The notes beneath the pieces are model-generated. The model had not been told where the DNA came from and did no database searches. It was given only the letters and a program-made list of their open reading frames with translations. From Herbidospora daliensis (GTDB lineage Bacteria; Actinomycetota; Actinomycetes; Streptosporangiales; Streptosporangiaceae), in the NCBI RefSeq assembly GCF_001570585.1, contig NZ_BBXF01000005.1, positions 744,001 through 808,000 of the forward strand: a stretch of 64,000 nucleotides of DNA, read 5' to 3'. The translations under genes were made by a program, and so were the position numbers. The first letter of the stretch is position 1, and each line of letters starts with the position of its first letter. Below are positions 53,482 through 61,279 of this stretch, in pieces.

Positions 53482-54279
53482 TTACTTGACGGCGCCCGCG
53501 GCGAGGCCGCGTTCGAACAGGCCCTGGAGGCAGAGGTAGGCGACGATCTCGGGGATGGCCGTGATGACCGCGCTGGCCAGGACCTTGGTCTGGTCGTTGC
53601 TGAACTGGCTGACGAAGAACTGCGGCAGCAGGGTCACCGTCTGCTGGGCCGGGTCCTGGATGAGGACCAGCGGCAGCAGGTAGGCGTTCCACGAGCCGAT
53701 CAGCGTCAGCACCACGATCGCGGCCCCGATCGGCCGCGTCATGGGGATGATGATGTAGCGGAAGGACGTGAACGTGCTCGCGCCGTCGATGCGGGCGGCG
53801 TCGAACAGCGCGTCGGGCACGCCGTCGACGAACCGGCGGGCGATCAGCACGGTGAAGGGGATCTGCAGCGCGGCCAGCGGGAGCACGACCGCCCAGTAGG
53901 TGTCGTACACGCCGAGGGCCAGCGTCGTCGCGAACAGCGGGGTGAGCAGGACGACCTCGGGCAGCGTCAGCGCCGCCAGGATCATCCAGAAGTAGACCTC
54001 CTTGCGGCGCACCCGCAGCTTGGAGAACCCGAACGCGGCGAGCATCGTCAGGATGTACACGATGACGATCGTCGAGACCGAGATGATGACGCTGCTCTTG
54101 AAGAAGGTGCCGATCGTGCCGACCTCGAAGACGGCGCGGTAGTTGCCCCAGCCCTCCCCCGCCAGCGACCCCTGGACCATCACGACCAGCGGGAACAGGT
54201 AGGGGATGACCATCGCGGTGACCAGGATCTGGAGCAGCAGCCTGGCCGACGGGCGGCGGGCCTCAAACACCGCTCTCAC
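53482..54279 (-). CDS. Carbohydrate ABC transporter permease 2 (MalG type)
   Basis: 265 residues with six helices. EAA loop DALFDAARIDGASTFTSFRY and the C-terminal SWNAYLLPLVLI are MalG-type signatures. The GTG start overlaps the upstream permease by 17 bp; a GTG three codons later is also possible. Works with the permease and SBP upstream; no ATPase is in the operon, as is usual when a shared MsiK-like ATPase exists. Confidence 0.92.
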   Translation of the reverse strand: MRAVFEARRPSARLLLQILVTAMVIPYLFPLVVMVQGSLAGEGWGNYRAVFEVGTIGTFFKSSVIISVSTIVIVYILTMLAAFGFSKLRVRRKEVYFWMILAALTLPEVVLLTPLFATTLALGVYDTYWAVVLPLAALQIPFTVLIARRFVDGVPDALFDAARIDGASTFTSFRYIIIPMTRPIGAAIVVLTLIGSWNAYLLPLVLIQDPAQQTVTLLPQFFVSQFSNDQTKVLASAVITAIPEIVAYLCLQGLFERGLAAGAVK

Positions 54280-55216
54280 CGTCCTTCCGGTTGGAGCGGG
54301 CGGCGACGGCGATGGCGCCGAGCAGGGCCAGCACGAGGAGCATGATCGACAGCGCGGCCCCGTAGCCGACGTGGGCGCTGGGGATGCTGATCCGGTAGAT
54401 GTAGGTGCCGAGGAACTCGGTGGCGTAGTTGGGGCCGCCGATCGTCACCAGGTAGGGGATGTCGAAGGTCTTCAGCGCGCCGATGACGCTGAGCATGGCG
54501 AGCGCGACCGTGGTGCTGCGCACGCCGGGCCAGACGATGCTGACGAGGGTGCGCAGGTTGCTGGCGCCGTCGGTGCGGGCGGCCTCCAGCACCTCGGGGT
54601 CGATCTGGCCCATCGCGGCGTAGTAGAGCACGAAGGTCAGGCCGGTGAAGTTCCAGACGGTGATGAACATGATCACCGGCATCGCGGTGCTCGACTGCGC
54701 CAGCCAGGGCTGAGAGAGGAAGCCCAGGCCGACGTGGTCGAGGAACCAGTTGAGCTGGCCGTCGGCGGCGAACATCTGCCGGAACACCGGCGCCATCGTG
54801 GCCGGCGCGATGACGACCGGGGTGAACACGATCACCTTGTAGACGGTGGCGAGCTTGACCTTCGAGTGCAGCAGCGCCGCGAACGTGAAGCCGATGGCCG
54901 TCTGGGCGGTGAAGGTCACCAGGAAGAAGATCACGGTGTGCCAGATGGCCTGCCAGAAGATGGGGTCGACCAGGATGTCCTGGTAGTTCTGCAGGCCCAC
55001 CGAAGTGGGGGTGGGGCTGGTGCCGTCCCAGTCGAGGGTCGACAGGTAGCCCGTCTCGCCGATGCAGTAGTAGAGGATGCCGACCACGAAGACGAACGCG
55101 GGCAGGATCCAGGGAAGGCCGGAGGGGCGGATCGCCCCGCTCCGGGAACCGTGTCCCGGAGCGGAGGATCCGGAAGGACGGCGTGCCCCGGTCTTCGATG
55201 TGGTCGTGGAGGTCAA
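54263..55216 (-). CDS. Carbohydrate ABC transporter permease 1 (MalF type)
   Basis: 317 residues from a TTG preceded by GAGGAC. Six helices; EAA loop PEVLEAARTDGASNLRTLVS. A Ser/Thr/Arg-rich cytoplasmic N-terminus (MTSTTTSKTGARRPSG) precedes the first helix at ~34. Second gene of the operon, 18 bp after the SBP. Confidence 0.92.
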   Translation of the reverse strand: MTSTTTSKTGARRPSGSSAPGHGSRSGAIRPSGLPWILPAFVFVVGILYYCIGETGYLSTLDWDGTSPTPTSVGLQNYQDILVDPIFWQAIWHTVIFFLVTFTAQTAIGFTFAALLHSKVKLATVYKVIVFTPVVIAPATMAPVFRQMFAADGQLNWFLDHVGLGFLSQPWLAQSSTAMPVIMFITVWNFTGLTFVLYYAAMGQIDPEVLEAARTDGASNLRTLVSIVWPGVRSTTVALAMLSVIGALKTFDIPYLVTIGGPNYATEFLGTYIYRISIPSAHVGYGAALSIMLLVLALLGAIAVAARSNRKDGESGV

Positions 55217-55234
55217 GGGTTCCGTCCTCGGGGG

Positions 55235-56626
55235 TTACTTGATCTTCGAAGCGGTGTCCTGCAGCGTGGCCGCGGCCTCCTCGGGGGTGGCCTCGCCGGC
55301 CGCCACCGTGGTGGACGCGACGCCGATCGCGGTCTGCAGGTCGGCGACGACCGTGGCCAGCCGGGGCTCGTCCGACTTGCCGGCGTCGGCGATCAGCTTC
55401 TCCAGCGCGGGCTTCTGCGCCTCGGGGTTGACCAGCTTCACGGTGTCCCAGTTGGGCTGGGCGCTGACCAGGGCGGGGATGTCGTTGAGGATGTCGGCCA
55501 CCGCCTGCTGGCCCTCGGCGGAGGTGCCGAGCCAGGTCGCGAAGGTGGTGGCGGCGGCGATGTTCTTCGACTTCTGGTTCACGGCCAGGCCGAAGTCGGC
55601 GTCACCGTAGAGGGAGCCGACGTTGCCGGTGCCGGCGATGTCGGGGAAGGCGATCGGGAGCTGGGTGAACGGCTTGGGGTCGGCGACGCCGGCGCCGGAG
55701 ATGGCGGCCGTCATGCCCTCGACCGTGGAGTACTGCATGTACCAGCTGCCCATCATGACCATGGCGTACTTGCCGGACATGAAGCCGTTGTTGGCGTCGG
55801 GGTACTGCTGGGTGCCGAGGGCGCCCTCCTGCATGATCCCGTCGTCGAACAGGCCCTTCCACAGGGTCAGCGCCTTGACGATCGTCGGGTCGGTCCAGGG
55901 CACCTCCTTCTTGAGGGCCTTCTCCCACACGCCCGGCTGGACGTTGTTGGAGATCGCCTGGAGGGTGTCCTCGTTGAACGCGGTCTGGGCCGCGCCCTGC
56001 ACGAAGCAGCCGACGTTGTTGGCCTTGAAGGTCGCGCAGACCTTCTTCCACTCGTCGTAGTTGGTGGGGGGCTGCAGGTTGTACTTGTCGAACAGGTCCT
56101 TGTTGATCCAGACCGTGCCGGAGAACACCGAGCCGACCGACAGCGCGGCGAGCTTGTCGCCGTTCTTGAGGCTGGAGACCCCGATGGGGGCCAGCTTCGA
56201 CTCCCAGTCGGCGCCGAGCACCTTCTCCACGGCGGGCTTCAGGTCGATGGCGTTGACGCCGTAGATGTCGACCGACCCGTTGGCCGCGCCCGGGGCGACG
56301 TCGAAGACGTCCGGGCCGACCGACGAGGCGAGCGCGGGCCGGATCGCCGCGTCGTAGCCGTCGATGGTGAGCTTCTTAAAGGTGACCTTGATATTCGGGT
56401 AGACCTTGTTGAAGGCCTTGATGTACGCGTTGGCGGGGGCGGCATCGGGGGTCCAGCCCCACCAGGTGATCTCGCCCGAGTCGGCGGATCCCTGATCCGC
56501 GTTCTGGGCGCCGTTCTGCGCCGGCGCCCCGCCGCCGGCACACCCGGCGAGCACCAGCGCACCGCTCATGATCGCGGCGGCGAACCCGAGGGGACGACGC
56601 TTCCAGATTCGCGAAGATCCCAGCAT
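55235..56626 (-). CDS. Carbohydrate-binding lipoprotein (SBP family 1)
   Basis: 463 residues. ATG 56626 lies behind AAGGAGAG. Signal MLGSSRIWKRRPLGFAAAIM with lipobox LAGC. The mature protein begins AGGGAPAQNGAQNADQ and contains EITWWGWTPDAAPANAYIKA, the usual SBP_1 opening, and GAAQTAFNEDTLQAISNNVQ. First gene of an importer operon with two permeases and GH5. Expression is probably controlled by the divergent LacI protein. Confidence 0.93.
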   Translation of the reverse strand: MLGSSRIWKRRPLGFAAAIMSGALVLAGCAGGGAPAQNGAQNADQGSADSGEITWWGWTPDAAPANAYIKAFNKVYPNIKVTFKKLTIDGYDAAIRPALASSVGPDVFDVAPGAANGSVDIYGVNAIDLKPAVEKVLGADWESKLAPIGVSSLKNGDKLAALSVGSVFSGTVWINKDLFDKYNLQPPTNYDEWKKVCATFKANNVGCFVQGAAQTAFNEDTLQAISNNVQPGVWEKALKKEVPWTDPTIVKALTLWKGLFDDGIMQEGALGTQQYPDANNGFMSGKYAMVMMGSWYMQYSTVEGMTAAISGAGVADPKPFTQLPIAFPDIAGTGNVGSLYGDADFGLAVNQKSKNIAAATTFATWLGTSAEGQQAVADILNDIPALVSAQPNWDTVKLVNPEAQKPALEKLIADAGKSDEPRLATVVADLQTAIGVASTTVAAGEATPEEAAATLQDTASKIK

Positions 56627-56717
56627 GTGTCTCTCCTTGCGCGTGATAGGCACGCACCGTGGTACTGACGCCGTTCCGCGCCCTGTGAGAAGTCGAGAGC
56701 CGGATCAGGCAAGGCTT

Positions 56718-56823
56718 CCGAAAACTCCGAAAGTTTCGAAAGCGGTCTCGAAAGAGAGAAACACCGAGCTCTCGGAAGTGTCAAGAATTTGGGCTAAATT
56801 GTTTCCGTCGAGTTTCGAAACTC
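56718..56823 (-). promoter_or_regulatory. SBP-operon promoter with LacI-type operators
   Basis: On the minus strand TTGACA (56784-56779), 17-bp spacer, TTTCTC (56761-56756). Upstream lies the perfect palindrome GAGTTTCGAAACTC (56810-56823); downstream of the -10 lie TTTCGAAA (56734-56741) with further CGAAA/TTTCG half-sites (56718-56752). The rest of this 356-bp intergenic region (56627-56717, 56824-56945) shows no gene. Confidence 0.7.
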
Positions 56824-56945
56824 TCGATCTTGTCAGCCGCGTGTCCACCGCCGTTCGCGGCTGCCGTCCACTGAACTGATCAAAGTCTTTGCAGTTCAGA
56901 AGCGCTCTGGACGGCACCGACCCTGCCGGTGCTACGGTGATGGAA

Positions 56946-56965
56946 AGTTTCGACAGATCGAATCT
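56946..56965 (+). promoter_or_regulatory. Probable LacI autoregulatory site
   Basis: AGTTTCGACAGATCGAATCT, an imperfect inverted repeat with TTCGA/TCGAA arms, 17 bp before the LacI GTG start. Same half-site as the other operators in the cluster. Confidence 0.55.
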
Positions 56966-56982
56966 ACGCATGATGAGGTGTC

Positions 56983-58029
56983 GTGCCGAAGCGGGTCACA
57001 ACCAGGCGCGCCGACCGGGTGACCATCGCGATGGTCGCCACGGCGGCGGGGGTATCCGTGCCGACCGTGAGCAAGGTGCTCAACGGCCGTGACGCCGTGG
57101 GTCCGGAGACCCGGCGGCGCGTGCAGGATGCGTTGGAGGCCACAGGCTACCAGCGAAGGGCCAGGTCAGAGCCGCGCAAAGTGGGTCTGGTCGACTTCGT
57201 GATCACCGAGCTCGACACCGCCTGGGCGAGCGAGCTGCTGCGCGGAGCCGAGCAGGAGGCCTACCGGCTGGGGGCCCGGCTGGTGCTCACCGTCACCCAC
57301 GACCGGCAGGCCAATCCGCGCGAGTGGCTGGCCGCCCTCGCCTCGCGGCCGACCGACGGCGTGGTCCTGGTCGGGTCGGGCGCCCAGCACCTGGGGGCGG
57401 CCCGGCTGCGCACGATCGACGCCCCGTTCGTGGTCGTCGACCAGGTCGGCGGCTTCGACAAGGACATCCCGACCATCGGCGCGACCAACTGGGCCGGAGG
57501 TTTCGCGGCCACCGAGCACCTCATCGACCTGGGCCATCGCCGCATCGGCATGATCACCGGGCCCGACGGCGTGCCGTGCAGCATGGAGCGCCTCGACGGC
57601 TACCGGGCCGCGCTGCGCCGGGCCGGGCTGCCGGTCGACGAGCGCCTCATCCGGCCGGGCGACTTCTACCCCGAGAGCGGCCGTCAGGGCGCGGCCGACC
57701 TGCTTGACCTGCCCGAACCTCCGACCGCCGTGTTCGCCGCCTCCGACCAGCAGGCCGCCGGCGTCTACGAGGAGGTACACGCGCGCGGCCTGCGGGTGCC
57801 CGACGACCTCAGCGTCGTGGGTTTCGACGACACCGAGGTCTGCGAGTGGACGACCCCGAAACTCACGACGATCCGGCAGCCCCTGGCGCAGATGGCGATG
57901 CTCGCCGTGCGCAACGTGCTGGAGGCCGACCACCCGGCCGAGGAGCCGCTGCGGCTGGAGCTCTCGACCAGCCTGGTGATCAGGGACAGCACCGCCGCGC
58001 CGTCCGAAACTTCCTCGAAACAGTCTTGA
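56983..58029 (+). CDS. LacI-family transcriptional repressor
   Basis: 348 residues from a GTG. Helix-turn-helix ATAAGVSVPTVSKVLNGRDA (residues ~19-38) and hinge TRRRVQDALEATGYQ, then a periplasmic-binding-like effector domain ending LSVVGFDDTEVCEWTTPKLT. Located between two divergent operons, with TTTCG-type inverted repeats before both. The effector is probably the imported glycoside or a breakdown product. Confidence 0.95.
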   Translation: MPKRVTTRRADRVTIAMVATAAGVSVPTVSKVLNGRDAVGPETRRRVQDALEATGYQRRARSEPRKVGLVDFVITELDTAWASELLRGAEQEAYRLGARLVLTVTHDRQANPREWLAALASRPTDGVVLVGSGAQHLGAARLRTIDAPFVVVDQVGGFDKDIPTIGATNWAGGFAATEHLIDLGHRRIGMITGPDGVPCSMERLDGYRAALRRAGLPVDERLIRPGDFYPESGRQGAADLLDLPEPPTAVFAASDQQAAGVYEEVHARGLRVPDDLSVVGFDDTEVCEWTTPKLTTIRQPLAQMAMLAVRNVLEADHPAEEPLRLELSTSLVIRDSTAAPSETSSKQS

Positions 58030-58093
58030 CGTCCGGAAAAGTCAGCCCTACGGTGTCTCCGAATGCTCGGAGTTTCGGATAATTCCCGAAACT
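58026..58093 (+). promoter_or_regulatory. Catabolic operon promoter and LacI operator
   Basis: TTGACG (58026-58031), 17-bp spacer, TACGGT (58049-58054). Just downstream, AGTTTCGG (58071-58078) and CCGAAACT (58086-58093) form a perfect 8-bp inverted repeat with 7-bp spacer, before GGAG and the tautomerase start. The -35 overlaps the LacI stop codon. Binding there would block initiation or early elongation. Confidence 0.72.
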
Positions 58094-58112
58094 TTCTTTA
58101 AAGGAGTCCCCG

Positions 58113-58478
58113 GTGCCTCTCGTGCAGATCGACCTCGACCGTTCCCTCGCCGAACGGCTGGGCCCACAGATCAGCGAAGGCGTCCACCAGGCTCTGGTGG
58201 ACGGGCTCGGGATGGACCCGACCGACAAGTTCCAGATCTTCCGCACGCACGCCCCCGGCGAGCTGATCGCCGACCCGGGGTACAACGGCGTCGACCGCCG
58301 CGACCTGATCAGCATCCAGATCCAGATGGTGCACATGTACGACGTGACCACCAAGTGGGCGACCTTCGACCTGATCGCGAAGAACCTGGCCGACCTCGGC
58401 ATCCGCAACGACGACCTGCTGATCAGCGTCGTGGAGAACGGCTTCGAGGACTGGTACGCCGGCAAGTCCCGCAACTAG
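58113..58478 (+). CDS. Tautomerase-family protein (4-oxalocrotonate tautomerase-like)
   Basis: 121 residues from a GTG with AAAGGAG upstream. Begins MPLVQIDLDRS, so Pro1 of the processed protein can serve as catalytic base, the hallmark of the family. The length corresponds to the fused two-module type (DDLISIQIQMVHMY marks the middle; LAKNLADLGI the second module). Probably isomerises a keto-enol sugar or ring-cleavage product in the catabolic pathway. First gene of the LacI-controlled plus-strand operon. Confidence 0.85.
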   Translation: MPLVQIDLDRSLAERLGPQISEGVHQALVDGLGMDPTDKFQIFRTHAPGELIADPGYNGVDRRDLISIQIQMVHMYDVTTKWATFDLIAKNLADLGIRNDDLLISVVENGFEDWYAGKSRN

Positions 58479-58489
58479 GAGATTTCACG

Positions 58490-59506
58490 ATGAAGGTTCT
58501 CTACATCGGCGGCACCGGCACGATCAGTTCGTCGTGCGTGGCCGAGTCGGTCCGCCAGGGCCAGGACGTGTACGTCCTGAACCGCGGCAAGACCAGCAAG
58601 CGCCCCCTCCCCGCCGGGGTCACCCCCATCACCGGCGACGTGCAGGACCCGGCGTCGCTCGCCGAGGTCTTCGAGGGCACGGCGTTCGACAGCGTGGTCA
58701 ACTTCCTCAGCTTCGGCGCCGGCGACGCCGCCGCCATGGTGGACCTGCTCGACGGCCGCGTCGGCCAGTACGTCCACATCAGCTCGGCCTCGATCTACCA
58801 CAAGCCGGTGCGGCAGTGGCCGGTCACCGAGTCGACCACCCGGCGCAACCCCTACCTGGCCTACGCCCGCGACAAGATCGCCGCCGAGGACGTGCTGCAC
58901 CGCGCCTACGAGGAGCGCGCGTTCCCGGTCACGATCGTGCGCCCGTCGCACACCTACGACGACGCCAACCCGCCGCTGCCCGGCGACTGGACCGCCTGGG
59001 ACCGCATCGCGCGCGGCGACGAACTGGTCGTGCCCGGCGACGGCACCAGCCTGTGGACGCTCACCCACGCCCGCGACCTCGCCGTCGGCCTGGCGGGCCT
59101 GATCGGCAACTGGCAGGCGATCGGCGAGGACTTCCACATCACCTCCGACGAGTCGCTGACCTGGGACGAGATCTACGGCATCATCGCCAGGACCGAGCAC
59201 GTCGAGCCCCGGCTCGTGCACCTGCCCTCGGAGTTCCTGCCGACGGTGGCGCCCGACTGGTTCTGGTCGACGCTGATCCTCGGCGACCTCGCCCACACGG
59301 CGGTCTTCGACAACAGCAAGATCAAGCGGTTCGTGCCGGCCTTCAACCCGACCATCACGTGGTCCGAGGGCGCCCGGCGGCTGCACGCCTGGCGGTCGGC
59401 CAACCCCGAGCAGACCCGCCCCGACGCCGAGACCGACGAGGTGCTCGGCCGGCTCGTCGCCGCCCACCACGCCGCCCTGGCGGCGATCACCCCGCCGGCC
59501 CGCTGA
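58490..59506 (+). CDS. NAD-dependent epimerase/dehydratase (extended SDR)
   Basis: 338 residues. N-terminal Rossmann VLYIGGTGTISSSCVAESVR, and the YxxxK-type pair in NPYLAYARDKIAAEDVL. Further conserved segments are PSHTYDDANPPLPGDW and GDGTSLWTLTHARDLA, typical of the family acting on sugar derivatives. Its ATG follows the tautomerase by 11 bp. Likely oxidises or epimerises an intermediate of the glycoside pathway; substrate unknown. Confidence 0.87.
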   Translation: MKVLYIGGTGTISSSCVAESVRQGQDVYVLNRGKTSKRPLPAGVTPITGDVQDPASLAEVFEGTAFDSVVNFLSFGAGDAAAMVDLLDGRVGQYVHISSASIYHKPVRQWPVTESTTRRNPYLAYARDKIAAEDVLHRAYEERAFPVTIVRPSHTYDDANPPLPGDWTAWDRIARGDELVVPGDGTSLWTLTHARDLAVGLAGLIGNWQAIGEDFHITSDESLTWDEIYGIIARTEHVEPRLVHLPSEFLPTVAPDWFWSTLILGDLAHTAVFDNSKIKRFVPAFNPTITWSEGARRLHAWRSANPEQTRPDAETDEVLGRLVAAHHAALAAITPPAR

Positions 59507-60351
59507 TGGCGGACGTCTGGCTGGACGTCGGGGGCGTCCACCTGGAGGGAGTGACCTGGGACGACGTCGCGGGCCGCCTGCGGTTCGTGGACATCCCCCG
59601 GGGCCGGGTCTTCGACGCCGGGCCCGAGGGCGACGTCACCTGGGTCGACCTGCCCGCGCCGGTCACGGCCGTGCACATGACCACCGACCCCGCCACCCTG
59701 CTGATCGCCGACGGCGACGGCATGGCGCTGACCTCCGGCGGGGTCGTCACCGAACGGCTGGCCGCGCCGCTGGCGGGCCGGCCGGAGATCCGGATGAACG
59801 ACGGCAACGTCGACCCGGCCGGGCGCTATTTCGCCGGGAGCATGGCCTACGCCTTCACGACCGGCGCGGCCGCCCTCTACCGGCTCGACGCCGACCGGTC
59901 CCTGCACACCGTGCTCACCGATGTGACGTGCAGCAACGGGATCGACTGGTCGCCCGACGGCGCCCGCTGCTACTACGTCGACACCCCGACCCGGCGGATC
60001 GACGTCTTCGACGCCGGCATGACCGGCCGCCGGACCTACGCCGACACCTCCGACCAGCCCGGCATGCCCGACGGCCTGACCGTCGACGCCGAGGGCGGGG
60101 TGTGGGTGGCGTTCTGGGGCGGCGGCCGGGTGGTGCGCTACTGGGAGGGCGAACCCGACGTCGTCGTCGAGCTGCCCGTCACCCAGGTCACCTCGTGCGC
60201 GTTCGGCGGGCCGGACCTCGGCCTGCTCTACATCTCGACCTCCACCGAGGAGCTCTCCCCCGCGCAGCTCCGCGACCAGCCCGCCGCCGGTGCGATCTTC
60301 CGGGCCGAGCCCGGCCACCGCGGCCGACCCGCGAACAGGTTCGTGATCTGA
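59506..60351 (+). CDS. SMP-30/gluconolactonase-family protein
   Basis: 281 residues, six-bladed propeller. Metal-site residues: Glu in HLEGVTWDD, Asn in RMNDGNVDP, Asn in CSNGIDWSPD and Asp in GMPDGLTVDA; all ligands of the lactonase family are present. It opens a sugar lactone. The ATG overlaps the SDR stop by one base (TGATG). Together with the next reductase gene it suggests a dehydrogenase-lactonase route of sugar oxidation. Confidence 0.9.
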   Translation: MADVWLDVGGVHLEGVTWDDVAGRLRFVDIPRGRVFDAGPEGDVTWVDLPAPVTAVHMTTDPATLLIADGDGMALTSGGVVTERLAAPLAGRPEIRMNDGNVDPAGRYFAGSMAYAFTTGAAALYRLDADRSLHTVLTDVTCSNGIDWSPDGARCYYVDTPTRRIDVFDAGMTGRRTYADTSDQPGMPDGLTVDAEGGVWVAFWGGGRVVRYWEGEPDVVVELPVTQVTSCAFGGPDLGLLYISTSTEELSPAQLRDQPAAGAIFRAEPGHRGRPANRFVI

Positions 60352-60352
60352 G

Positions 60353-61279
60353 ATGGACAAACGGCCCTTCGGCCGGACGGGCCTCGCGGTGACGCCGATC
60401 TGCGTCGGCACCAGCCCGCTGGCCAGCATGCCCGCCCTGTACGGCTACGCCGTCGACGACGCCCGCGCCGAGGCGACCGTGGCCGACGTCTTCGACGGCC
60501 CGGTCAACTTCCTCGACACCTCCAACAACTACGGCGCCGGCAGCGCCGAACGCCGCATCGGCGCGGTGATCCGCCGCCGCGGCCTGCCGGAGGGGTTCGT
60601 GCTGGCCACCAAGGCCGACGCCGACCCCGACACGGGCGACTTCGACGGCGAGCGGGTGCGCCGCTCGGTCGAGGAGAGCCTGGAGCGCCTCGGCGTCGAC
60701 TTCGTGCCGGTCATGTACCTGCACGACCCCGAGTACCACATCACCTTCGAGGAGGCGATGGCGCCCGGCGGCGCCGTGGAGGCGCTGATCGCGCTGCGCG
60801 ACGAAGGCGTCGTCGGCCACCTCGGCATCGCGGGCGGCCCGGTCGACCTCATGCGGCGCTTCGTCGGCACCGACGTGTTCGACGCCGTGATCAACCACAA
60901 CCGCTGGACGCTGGTCGACCGCTCGGCCGAGCCGCTGATGGACGACGCCGCCGCGAAGGGCGTCGCCTTCGTCAACGGCGCCCCCTACGGCGGCGGCATG
61001 CTCGTCAAGGGCCCCGACGCCCAGCCCCGCTACGCCTACCGGGAGACCGCCGAGTCGGTCCGCGAGGCGGTCAGGGCCATGGCCGCGGCGTGCGCCGCCC
61101 ACGGCGTGCCCCTGGCGGCGGCGGCGCTCCAGTTCTCGCTGCGCGACCCCCGCGTGACCTCCACCATCGTCGGCGTCTCCGAACCCGGACGCGTCGCCGC
61201 GACGATGGACCTGGCGTCCATCCCGATCCCCGCCGAGTTGTGGGACGAACTCGACCGCATCAACCGGAGAGACACATGA
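60353..61279 (+). CDS. Aldo/keto reductase (sugar dehydrogenase type)
   Basis: 308 residues. Catalytic tetrad: Asp in FLDTSNNYG, Tyr in NNYG, Lys in LATKAD, His in YLHDPE. C-terminal NAD(P) segment STIVGVSEPGRV. The overall order resembles L-fucose or D-arabinose/galactose dehydrogenases that oxidise pyranoses to lactones. One bp separates it from the lactonase gene; ATGA couples it to the GH3 gene. Confidence 0.9.
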   Translation: MDKRPFGRTGLAVTPICVGTSPLASMPALYGYAVDDARAEATVADVFDGPVNFLDTSNNYGAGSAERRIGAVIRRRGLPEGFVLATKADADPDTGDFDGERVRRSVEESLERLGVDFVPVMYLHDPEYHITFEEAMAPGGAVEALIALRDEGVVGHLGIAGGPVDLMRRFVGTDVFDAVINHNRWTLVDRSAEPLMDDAAAKGVAFVNGAPYGGGMLVKGPDAQPRYAYRETAESVREAVRAMAAACAAHGVPLAAAALQFSLRDPRVTSTIVGVSEPGRVAATMDLASIPIPAELWDELDRINRRDT